Source: Agelaius tricolor (taxonomy: Eukaryota > Chordata > Aves > Passeriformes > Icteridae). From it: a DNA stretch of 64,000 nt. Both the position numbers and the translations under genes were made by a program. A model generated the notes under the pieces. The model made no database searches. It was not told the origin of the DNA and was given only the letters and a program-made list of their open reading frames with translations. Below, piece after piece: positions 35,617 through 47,600 of the stretch. How positions within the stretch are numbered: position 1 is the first letter of the stretch; each line of letters opens with the position of its first letter. The stretch lies in assembly GCA_023055355.1 (NCBI GenBank), contig JALJCS010000015.1:19891516-19955515 (forward strand), given 5' to 3'.

Positions 35617-38600
35617 CTGCAGAGAAAGCAAAGGAGAGCTCAGGAATCACCCCCAGCACAAACCTGGGTCCATGAGGGAAGGGCTGAGCCCTCTGCCTCC
35701 CCACCCTGAGTCCAAGTACAGCTGAAGGCTTGAAATATTCCAAGAATTCCATTCCATTCCATTTATTCAATAAATCAGTTTTAAAGTTCCTGTGTTTCTC
35801 ACTGGACATGTGCAGAATTATCACAGTCTGTTCCCAGAATATTTTCAATATTCTCCTTACAATCCTTTGGTGGAGGAAAACAATGAATATGGTAATTTAC
35901 TACCCAGGTATTGCAAAAATGGCTTTTCCAGGAACCGAGCCTAATACTCAGGACAAAAAAAAGTGAGCGTGGGACAGAGGAACAGAGAGAGAGAGAAAGG
36001 GGGAAAAGAAGAATAATAAGTGCTGAGTGCTGCTGAAAGTTTTGCTCTTCCTCATGAAACACCCAGCTAAGGCTGGGCACTTCTCCTTGTCTGCTTTTCC
36101 AGGTCAGCCCCTTGCAGGAGAGCAGGGAAGCAGCTGCTGAGCTCAGTTACTTGGGCAGCAGGGATTGACTTTCTGGGCTCAGTTGTTGAGGTTCTGTGCA
36201 TCAAGCACAGCCTCTCCATCCCTCCAAACACACCCTGGCCTTGTGGCAGCTGGTGGAAAACCCTGGAGCAGATACCTTAAAAATAAACCTGAGAGAAAAC
36301 ATCCAGGGAGCTTCCCTTCCCTCTGCCCTGCTGCCACAGGGGGATGCCAAGGAAAGCTTTGCCTGGATCCCAAATGCCAGCACTGCCTAAGCCATGGCTT
36401 GGGACTCATTGTGGATTTTCTGCTGTCAAACTGAGGCCAGCTGTGCTCAATCCTTCCTACACCACTGGGAAGGGATTCTTTGCTGAGCAAAGGCTTGGCC
36501 CTGAGCTATTCCAGGAGCAGGGAATTCTGCTCTGCTGCTAACAACCTCTTTGGCAGGATTAAAACCCCCCAAAAACATGGGATTGGTCCCAGACTTTGCC
36601 ATTATTGCAAATCAGGATGCATTTTGGATGCTTGGCACACATGGCAATCATCAGGATCAACTTGTTCCCATGAAAGAAGAATGGAGCAGAGCCAGGATTC
36701 TGGAAGCTCCTCCAGAGGGAGCAGAGCCTGCACTACAGCACAGCACTGGGAAATCTCTTGGGAGCCAAAGCTGCTCCTCCCTGGAGATACTCACAGATGC
36801 CTTGGAGAACCCACTTGGGCTTGTTTTGCCACCAGACCCCAAAGAAGTAAATGGGGATCCCACTGAGGATGATGGCAAAGCCGATCCCGCACTCCTTGGG
36901 CGTCATCCAGAAGGAAACGGCGATGAGGAACAGGCAGGCCAGGATGAAGAAGATGGGCAGGCAGATGTTCACCTGAGCAGGGAGCAAGGGACAGCTTAGG
37001 ACATGTGCCAGAGTTTATCCAGCCTGGGGAGGGACAGAGTTATTGTCTCCCCATGGCCAGGAGCCTTTCTCAGCACCTTTTTGGACCTCAGCTCCATAAT
37101 TCCATATCCAAATCATCACCAAGCACCAAAGCCAGCAGAGGCACAGCACAAGCTGGGGCTGTTTCCCAGGAGACTCCAAGCAGGGCACCCACCAGAGCAG
37201 CCCAGCTTTGAGAAGAAAACCCCAAAAGCTGAGGGAAGAGCCAGCCAAGATTCCCTTTGGGAAGGCACCAGTCCAGGCCCGTGGGTTTCTTTCCCTGTGG
37301 GTGCTGCTGCCTGGCACGGACCCGAGTGTGCTGTGGGATGAGGGAGAAACAGCTTTTGGGGGAGAGGCACCAGGGGCTGACAGGATCTTGGCCTTCCCCC
37401 AGATGGGACACGGGGCTGCCAAGCTGGCCAAGGACACTGGGGACAGAGCTCGGCACGGGGCCGGCTGCTTTAGCAGAAAACTATTTTAGGGGAATTCCAT
37501 GGGGGTACAGAGTGTTACACTGAGAGCCACAGCCTGGGATCTGTCCTGGCACTCATGGAGAGTAATCCCACCACAACACCCTGTCCCTGTCACCCAAAGC
37601 TCCCTCACTGTGCTGTCCCCAAGGTGGCTCTTTGTGCTCCTGCATGGATTCAGCAGCAGGGACACCTCCTTTAGCCACAACACAACATTTCCCTGCAGTC
37701 CCAGCCCCTTTTCCATGCAGGACCAGCAGCTGAGCCTCCCCTGGTGCTGGGAAGGAGCAGGGGAGAGGTCCCCTGGCAGTGCCCACCCCGCTCTCACCTT
37801 GATGGGCCTCTCCAGCTCTGGCTTCTTGTAGCGCAGCCACATCATCCCAATGATGGCCAGGGCCACACACAGCCAGTTGAAGAAGCTGAAGAAGTTGATG
37901 ACTGAGAAGATGTTGTTGGAGAAGGCATAGAGCAGGGTCATGACACACTAAATTCAGGGAAAAGGCCATTAGGAAAGGGAGCACACAAAACCACCTATGT
38001 TACAACACTAAACGGGGGGATTTAGGGGAAATACTGCCAGGAAAGGGATCACATTGAACTATTTTTTACTTATTTAAGCTATTTTCAATTGGTGCCTGGA
38101 ACCATTTCATAGGATCATGGAATGGTTTGGGTTGGAAGGACCTCAAAGCTTAAAGGACCTCTAGTTCCAACCTCCTGCCATGGGCAGGGACACCTTCCCC
38201 TATCCCAGGTTCCTCCAGGCCTTGTCCAGCCTGGCCTTGAACACTTCCAGGGATGGGAAGAATTCCAGACAGAAGTGGACAACGAGGATATGATGGGAAG
38301 GGTCCATCTCCTGTGGGCACATGCAGGAATGGCTGTGGCTCCATGCCAGTGGGATCCCAGCCCTGCTCACCGTGAACACGAGGGACGGGACGGGGGTGAG
38401 CAGCCGGGGGTGGATCATGGACAGGATGGAAGGCAGGTGCCCCTCTCGGGATCCCACGAAGAACAGCCTGGGAAGGGACACAGAGAGAGAGGGGACACAG
38501 CCCAGTCACAGCCCTGCAGGGCTCTGTGCTCAGCACACAACGAGTGAGTGGGGCCAGCCCGAGCTCAGCCCTGCTGGCCCCGAGGCAGGAGTGGAACAGC

Positions 38601-41600
38601 AGGCCTGAACAGCAGGCCCTGCTCACCAGGGAGGCTGGACATGGCCAAGGAATGCAGGAAGGATGCATTTCTATCCTGCTCTCCAGGGACAGCACTTAAG
38701 TGACTCCTCAGGAAACCCAGGGATGTGTCAGAGCCGGAACCATCTCAGTCCTGCCCCTGCCCAGCCTTTCACCCCTTCCCGAGGGATTCTCAGCCCTGAA
38801 GTTTCCCAACTTTCTGCTTCTCATAAAATGCACTTTCTCAGCAGCCCCAAGCCCTGAGCCTGTGTCTGGTTCTGTTTATTGACCTCACCAGGACTTTGCC
38901 TGAGGAACACAAGATTGACACTACTGAAAGGTTGCCTTTAATCTGGTTTGAAGTCTGACTTTGTCTTCCTGCATTCCCCACGTGGCCTCCAGGCCCTCCA
39001 GACTTTGTGTCTGCCCACAGCCACCCTCTGGAGGAGAACTCCAAAGGGTGAGGAACTGAGCACAGCTTGTAAACAAAACCCACAGGATTGAGCAAGGAAC
39101 CTACCGGGAAGAAGTGAAAAGAGATCCATTGACAGACCCAAAGCATGAGAGCCCCACAAAGACAGGGATGATCCAGGACATGACACCGAGGTGGTAGTTC
39201 CCAAAATCCTAAATGGGGGACAACAAGAGACATTTCACACTCACAACGTCCCAAAAAACTCCGAGCTGCCTACAAAGAGTATTTGGAGAAATCCCAAAAA
39301 ATGCCACAGCTCAGTGCTGAAGCTGTGACGGAGTTTCCCATATTCCCATGTGCTGTTCCCCTTCCCTGAAAAAGCAGATTGTGGAATTGCTGAAATACAT
39401 CAGCAGCCAGCCCTTCCCTCGGGGGCAGGACACGACATTTACCCACCAGCTATCGGAAAGTTCGAGACCCAACGGAAACTGTGAGGAAACTCAGACAGCA
39501 GCTCCTGCCAAGTGCTGAGGCAGGAGCTGGGAGCCAGCCCTGGGGACACGCAGGGACCTGGCCCTGCAGCTTTTTGTCACAGGCTGAGCCTGTGCTGCTC
39601 CACTGCGGGTGTGCACCAACAATACAGGATTGATTTCCAGCCTCTGCTGTTCCAGGCCAGGCTGCATAGGGCTGGCTTGGACAACCTGGGAGAGTGGAAG
39701 GTGGGTGGGATAGGATCCCATGGCAGGGAGTGGGATGGGATGAGCTTTCAGGTCCCTTCCCACCCAAACCATTCCAGGATCTCCTGAAGCACTGGAATAG
39801 GGCCTCTGTCCAAATCCAAAGGATGGAGCAGTGTCACCTGAGGGGCTCAGCTCATCCTGGGCTGGGAGACTCCCCCTGAAGCCCTGAACAATCCTAGTCA
39901 GGCTCAGTCTGCAAGGTCTGCTCCCTTCTGAAGCCATCAGGGTTCCTGACCACACTGGCATTTTAACTAATAGAAGTATTATTTTTCTCTCAAGGAAGAC
40001 ATGGAGAGAGAACAATCCAGTTCAGTGTTGACTGAGTGACCTTTCCCCATAAATATCAAGCTCTGGTAACTGATGGGCAGTCACAAGGCCAGCAGCAACC
40101 TTCCCTAGCTCAGAATGAAGAGCAGCACTGAGTGCCACCCTCACTGCTGCCCAGGATAACCCCCTGGGGATCACGTTGTTCTCCCCTGCTCAACATCAGG
40201 GTTTCTGCAAGCAGCCCTGAGCAGCCTGGAAGGAAGCAGGAGATGTGTGCAGTGATTCCAAGGCTGATTTCACCTGCCCTAGGATGAGTCAGGCTGGAGC
40301 AGAGGGATCTTACCACGGCCACGGCCTCAGACGTCAGCATCTGCTCGGTGCTCAGCGTGGTGAAGTAAGCCAGGTTGGTCAGCACATAGACCAGCGTGAC
40401 CACAGGCAGGGAGATGATGATAGCCAGGGGCAGGTTTCTAGGAAAAAAACATCCATTGTCCTGGAGCAGCTCTGAGGAGGGAGCTGCTGATCCCAGGGAC
40501 TGCCAGCCTCCGGAGCTCGCTCTGAGCCGCTCTGTTCCCTGGCTTTTCTGCTCTGCAGTGTCCCAGGCACACACTGCTCCCACAGGACAGGGGATCCACA
40601 AGGGAAAGGCTGCCCAAGGAGTGGGGGACTCCCCATCCCTCAAAACCACATGGATGTGGCACTTGAGGCCATGGTTAGTGGTGAACATGGTGCTGGTTCA
40701 CAGCCTTAAAGGTCTTTTCCAGCCTCAAGGACTGAGTGGTCCCTGAGCAGCCTGGAGGCTGCAGGTGGAGAGGGAAGGATGATGGCAGAAGGGATGTTTT
40801 GCATGGAGAGGCCCTGGCTGCCTGGGCAAGCAGGAATCCAAGATCACTTTTAATTAAAAATACCCAGTGGCACCAGCACAGGGATTCTCTCTGGGCAATG
40901 GAGCTCCCTTGTGCTGGGGGGATTCCTGGGGGAGATGGGAATCTCAGGGATGCACTGGGCAGTTTTAGGCTCTACCTAAACTCAGCTGTCTGGACTGAGG
41001 GAACTCAAAGAAAAGGAGTTCAGGCACAGCCTAAGTGGGTCTGTGAACAGCCTGTGTTGGTACAAATATGCCTTTCCCAACAGTTTAATTTCATTTGTGA
41101 AGGGAAAGTGCAAAAGGAAACCCTGCTTGGTGCCACTCTAATTGCTCCAGCAGAGCTCCAAGCTGCAGGAGCAGAGTCAAATACCAGGACTGCATCCAGC
41201 AGACATGAAAATAATTGCAAAATGCAGCCCCCCTTCTGCTGTTTCTCTGGGAGGGGGTGGATCCAGCCCTGTGCTTCCCAGCAGGACCAAGGCACCCCCA
41301 GGGGCAGCCAGGATGGGTTCTTGCACAAGTGCCCCCGAGCCTCAGCTCCCAGCAGCTTCCAGCAGCTCCCAGGCACCTTCCCAGGGGCAGAAGGGATTTC
41401 TCAGCACTGTCCTGCTCTGCTGAGGGCCCCAAATAACCCCGAGAGGCATGGGCAGAGCAGGAAGCAGCTCTTGCTCAACAGGATGGGAAGAGCACGGGAC
41501 AAACACATGGAGAGCAGCACAAACACATGGACAGCAGCACAAATGCTCAGTGGGAGTTGAACCAAGGCAGCAATAAAGCCCTGAGTGCTCTTTCCTGGCC

Positions 41601-44600
41601 CATAACTCACAGAGGTGTCAGGCCAAGGAAGCAGAAATTTCTCTCAGTGCTGATAACACAGCACGGGAGAGCAGGGAAAACAACAGCCCTGCTCCTGCAG
41701 GGATCATTGTTCCCTTTCCCTGATTCCAGGGAGGTGGAAGGTCATTAACTCATCTTGTTTTCTCTTTTTCCAGATGAAGACCTTGGCTTCCTCCTCTGTT
41801 AAACACACGAGGAAGGGGCTTCCCCAAAACAGCAGCTTTTTCCCCAGGGAAGTCATGCCAGGACTCACACCTACCTGTAGGGATTTATCATCTCTTCTGT
41901 CACAAAATTCAAGTAATTCCTGTAATTTCAAAAGGACAGAGGTTAATTCTGGTTAAAGAACCCCTCCAGTTTAACTCATCTGCACAGGGATTCCAGGAGG
42001 GGCACTGATCCTGTAGGAAAGCTTAGGATGGCTGATGTCTAAAGCCAGGCTGGACGGGCTTGGAGCAGCCTGGGATGGTGGGAGGTGTCCCTGCACATTG
42101 GATGATCCTGAAGGTCCCTCCCAACCCAAATCATCATTCCACGATGAGGATGGCTACAAGTGGCCTCTTTTCATAGCAAATGGAGAGCAGGTGCTCAGAG
42201 GACTGACAAGGGAGCCCTGCAGGAGCTTCAGTTTGGAATAATTGGAGCTGGGATTGAGCTCAGTGTGGCAGGGAGAGAGGGCTGTGCCTTACCATCCTCC
42301 ATAGGCAAAGAGGCCGCTGTACAGAGCCAGCACGATGTTCCCAACGCCCACCTTGGTGCCCTCGAAGGATCTCTCAGGGGTCAGGTTCTCCACGTCACCT
42401 GCAGGACACAAACCCTGCTCAGTGCCACAGGCTCTGAACCCCAAAGGCCTCCAGAGAAACCTGGAGGCAAGAGCTGCTCTTAGGATGGAATTCTTTTCAT
42501 CATCACCCTGCTCCTTTCTGGGTTATGCTGAGCAGGGGCACATTTGCCCTCGTTTTCCAGGGATCGCTCCAGTTGGGTTCATCCCCACATGATGACCCCA
42601 AAAACTCATCTCAGGCAAGGACTGACTCCTCCAAACTTTCTCACACTGCGACGTGCTGTCACCAAGGTGATGTCCCAGGGACATCCTTGGGGACCTTCCT
42701 GCTGGAAGATGCTTTGCAAACAGAGATTGTCACATTGTCCTCTCAACTCCAGGCTGCTGGCCTTCGATAAAGCCCCAGGATTTCCTGCACTTCCACCAGC
42801 CACCCAAACCCCCAGAAACCCAGGATTTCCTCCAGTCCCACCAGCCACCTGATAAAGCAGAGGCCTGTGGCAATCCCTTTGATTGAGGGAAGTCAGGTTC
42901 TGGGGCTTTGGATATCAGAAGTCACCTTCTTTAGGGCCTGATGATCAAAAGTTCCTGTTGTGGATCTGCTTTTGAAAGAAAACGCCAGAAATAGAAGATT
43001 TGATTGTGCCTCTGGTCCCAGCTCTCCCCGAGCAGCCCCAGGTTTATTTATTTTGCTTTCAAATGCTCTGCAGTTGTTTTGTTCCCTGTCTTTGATGGAG
43101 GGGCTGGCTGTGGGACAGGGATGGCAGAGCCACACTCCCAGACTGAGTGCAGGGAACTGTGGTGGGATCCAGAGGGGCACCTCTGCACCCAGGGGGAGCC
43201 CATGTGATTCCTCTTAGGGCACAGAGCTCTCCTAATCACCCCAGCAACTGCATCACAAGGCAGTCAGCAGGGCCTGCAGCTTAACCCTTCATCCCTTGGC
43301 ACTGGGCACCCAGGAGGTGCTGCTGGAAAAGCTCAGGGATGCTCCAACAAAGCTCAGGTGTGCAAGGCTCCTCCTGCCCAGATCCCAGTCCCTACTGTTC
43401 TCTGCTGGAGTCACCTCTTTCCCAGCAGCTCCTTGCACCAGAAGGATCTTCCCTGAATCTCCCTTGGGATGTGCTGGATGTATTTGATCCTCCTCAGCAA
43501 AATGCACCAATCCTTTTTAAAAACAAATCTGAGCGCAAGAGGAGAGCCAGGAAACGCAGAGACTGATAAAAGGCTGAGTTTAACCTCAATTCCTGCCTTG
43601 CAGGTTCTGCACAGAATCCCGATTTAGCCCAGGTGAATCAGAGGGCTGAGCAGGAGGGGTGGAATGTGATCCCCTGCATCCCTTGGGCTCAGCTTTCCCC
43701 ACCTCATTTTCTGCCCTTCGTGAATAATTACCAGTCTGGTTCTTTCCAGGCCTTTTGTTATGGGAATAAGAGACACATTTTGTTCACAGTGCCTGCAATG
43801 AGCTACTGCAACAGCACATGGATGGACTGGGAGAGCAGGAGGCTCTCCAGCATTTCAAACACCCCTCAGGATATCTCTTCTCAAAGGTTTCAGGCTCTCC
43901 ATGTTCCCACCCTGATCATGGACCATCACCTTCATCACCCGGGAGGATGCTCCCATCTGGGAGCAGCACAAGCACCACTGCATTTCTTGTCCACAGCTCT
44001 TCCAAAATCCTCCTTGTCTGTCACAGGCAAAACCCTCTCAGGCCAAATGTTCCTTCTCCTGAGGCGGCCAACACCTCACTGCCCTTCCCACATCACCTTT
44101 GGAGAGCTGGAGCTCCCCAAAACCTCCCAGTGAGTTGTTAAATTTCTTATTTCTGTGCCCCAGGGTCAAATGGATTTAACAACATGTCAGGACACAATTA
44201 AATTAAACCACAGGAGTGCCTGTATCTCACCATCCACAGCATAAAAGAATTCTTCCTTACATCTAATTAAACCTCCCAGTTTAAAACCTCATCCCCTCAA
44301 CAAGCCCTGCGAAAAAATCCTGGAATTATTTAGGTTTGATCCTAATTTGGAGCTTTGATCCAGCCCCACCCTGTGAAGCCGCGGTGTGCTGCACCATCTC
44401 CCAGGCACTCCATCCTTCAAGCCTCGACAATTCCAACCCCAGGCTTTTGATCTGGCTGAAATTAAGGTTACAAATGTGCAGGTGAGGCTGCCAAGCACGG
44501 CCTTGGGGCATCCCCAGCTCATCCCGGGCTCCAGGCACTGCCCTGCCCATGCCCAGCACCCCGGAGAGCCCGAGCCTGGTTTGAACCGGCTGTTCCACCG

Positions 44601-47600
44601 CACTCTGCTCTACAATTAACCAAATTAAGGTAACGAGCTGTGACACAAAGCCCATTTGCGGCTCCTCCAGCTGCCAGGACTGCGGTAATTGTGCCGGGTC
44701 AGCCGGGGCCCTGCCGCGGGAGGGCTGAGGGAGGGCTCGTGAGGCGCTGCGTGTCTGTGCCCGGCCTTTCCTTCAAAAATGTTCATTTGCTCCCCGGTCA
44801 TGTCTAGTCTGGTTTTAATAGCACAGCAATCTTCTCCTGCACAAAGCATTGCAGGATAATTAAATATTTTCAACTTGCCCCAACAGCGAGGAGAGGCAAC
44901 TCGGCCATGGGGAGAGGGAGCCCTCAGAATGGGGAGAGGGAGCCCTCAGCACAGGGTGTCTGTACCCAGAGCCCCAAAGGAGGAGGAAAAACAGGGACAA
45001 TTCAGGGAACTGAGTCAGGAAAAGAAGCGTTTGACACCTGATTAATCTGATTAAAGTGATTAATCTGCAGCAGGAGGCTGCTGTGATTTACAGGGGCAGG
45101 GTGTGGCAGCTGTCCCTGCTGCCAGGGGAGGATGAGGAAGGAGCCTCCCTGCGAAGCTCCGTCCTGGAGAAGCACCGGCAGGCTCCGGTGGCATTTGGGA
45201 TGCCAGGGGACAGCAGCAGCAAGGAATGCTGTCCCTGCCATCCTCCTGTGCCCTCAGGATGTTTCCTATCCGTTTGGAGGATCCCTGGTGGGAGCCAGGC
45301 TGGGCTGGGTGGGGACATCCCCCTGCTCGGGGCTCCAGACTCCCTCACAGCTCCAGCCTTGTGCCAGGAGCCCTGGCTGACCATGGAATCCAGGACTGCT
45401 TTGGGTTGAAGGGACCTCAAAATTCCTCCCATCCCATGGCAGGGACACCTCCCACCGTCCCAGGCTGCTCCAAGCCCTGTCCAGCCTGGCCTTGGGCACT
45501 GCCAGGGATCCAGGGGCAGCCACGGCTTCCCTGGACACCCCAGCCAGCGCTGCCACCCTCACCCCAATACTGCTTGTAAAAAGCTTTCTAAAGGTAATAT
45601 TGTGGCTGGAAATCCTGAACTCTGCTGGGAGGGTTCTGAAAGTACCAGAAGGAAGATTCAGATCTTCAGTGTGCAGAGCTTGGTTCTTAAAATGCCATTT
45701 TTAGTACTCCAGGTGCAAGGAAACGTCTGGCACTGTGGGTTGAGACATCTGGGTGCTGCTTTCACTTATCAAATCCCTTTTGCTACAAAAGGCCCCTTTG
45801 GCCTCTGTATTTCTGCCTGGGGGTTATTTTGGTAGCTCCCAGTCCACATTTTTTTCCCTGCCCTTTTTTAGTGAAGAATCCCATGACTGAGAGACAGAGG
45901 GAAGGAAAATTGAGTCTCTTCCTTTCCTCCAAGGCTTGGAGCAGCCTGGGACAGGGGACGGGTGTTCCTGCCCATGGCAGAGGTGGGACTGGAGGAGCTT
46001 TGAGGTCCCTTCCCACCCAAATTATTTCATCATTCTGCAAAAAACAAAAGCAAAAAACCCCCAAACAAACAAACAAAAACCCACTCAAAAATAAAGCCCA
46101 AACAAAACCCCCCCACCAAAAAAAATCAACCAAACAAACAAAACAAAAAAAAAAGAAAAAAAAAAGCCCAAATTAAACCCAAATCTCCAAATCTCATGCC
46201 CAGCCTAAGCTCTGCTCTGGAGTTAAACCTGCCTGCTCTGTCCTTAACTGACCCCGAGCTGCTCTGGCAGATGCAGCTCTGCATCCCTGACAGCCCAAGG
46301 AAGGGAGGCAGGGAGAAAAATGCTGCTGCCACCAAACAGCTCCTGGAGGCACCACAGACCAGGAATTTCCCAGCCAGGATAAAGAAAAGGGACAATAAAT
46401 AAAGGGACAATAAATCCAATAAAAGCAATTCAATAAAATCAGTGTTAAATTCTATTTCTCTAAGTCCCAAAGGCCCAATTCCAGGTTTTTAAGCAGAGCT
46501 GCTGGTGAGAGATCACACCAAGGGCTGGAGCTGCATCCCTGCTCCAGCAGCCTGAGGGCACAGAAACATTCCAGAAACCCTGAGGCATCATCCACAGGGA
46601 AAAAATAGATGTCAAACATGTCTGTGATATGTTTATTTCTAGTTTTTTAACATCAAAACCTTTCCTGAACTTCCTCATCTCTAAAAAGCACAAGGGTGTC
46701 CTTAAGGAATCCCAGATTTTTTGACCATTTCACACCTCAGTCTGTTTTTAAGGGAAATTTTAAGATGTGAGTATGGAGAGGACAGAACCACAGACTTCTG
46801 TGTCACATCCAGGGCAAAAATATCCCTCAGCCCTGCTGTTCAAACCTTCTCCATGATCCAGTCCCAGGTATCCCACTCCCCAGCTGAGGAACACTGCCAA
46901 AATATACCCAGCTGGACAGAAAGCAAATTGAGAGAGCTGGTAAAATAAGAGAACCAAAAGAAATCTTGTTTTCATAATCCTGGAGTGAAAAAACTCCGAC
47001 CCTCTTTATGTTTTAAGTTATTTCTATTATTTAAGTAAGTTATTTCTTACTTAAATAATATTATTTAAATAATATGTATTAATATATTATTTATATATTA
47101 TATAAATAATATATCAATGTATTATTTATAATATATTAATATATTATATATAATAATTATATTATAGATAATAATATATATTATAGATAATAAATTATAA
47201 TATAAATATAATATAATTTAAATAACATTATTTAAATAAGTTATTTATTTAAATTTTATTTATTTATTTATTTATATTGTTTGCAGGCTATAATCTGGGG
47301 GCTATACACGAGATTTTACAAATCAATACCCAAATCCAGGACTTTTCAAGCCACACATTTCCAGCCCCAAAAAGGCTTTTAAAAGTTTTACTCTTGGATT
47401 AATAAAATAATTTCATCCCAAGCAGCTCAGTTCCACTGAGTCAACCTCCAAGCACTTGAAAGGCTGAGTAGGAAACCAATTTCAGCCTCCTCCTTTGGGA
47501 AGGGCAGGAAAGGAGTGATGGGAAACAGCTGCTGACAGGGAAATGTTCTTTTTGTGGGCAAAATTGCCACAGAGTCCTTTGTCCTTGAGAGCTCCCTGCT

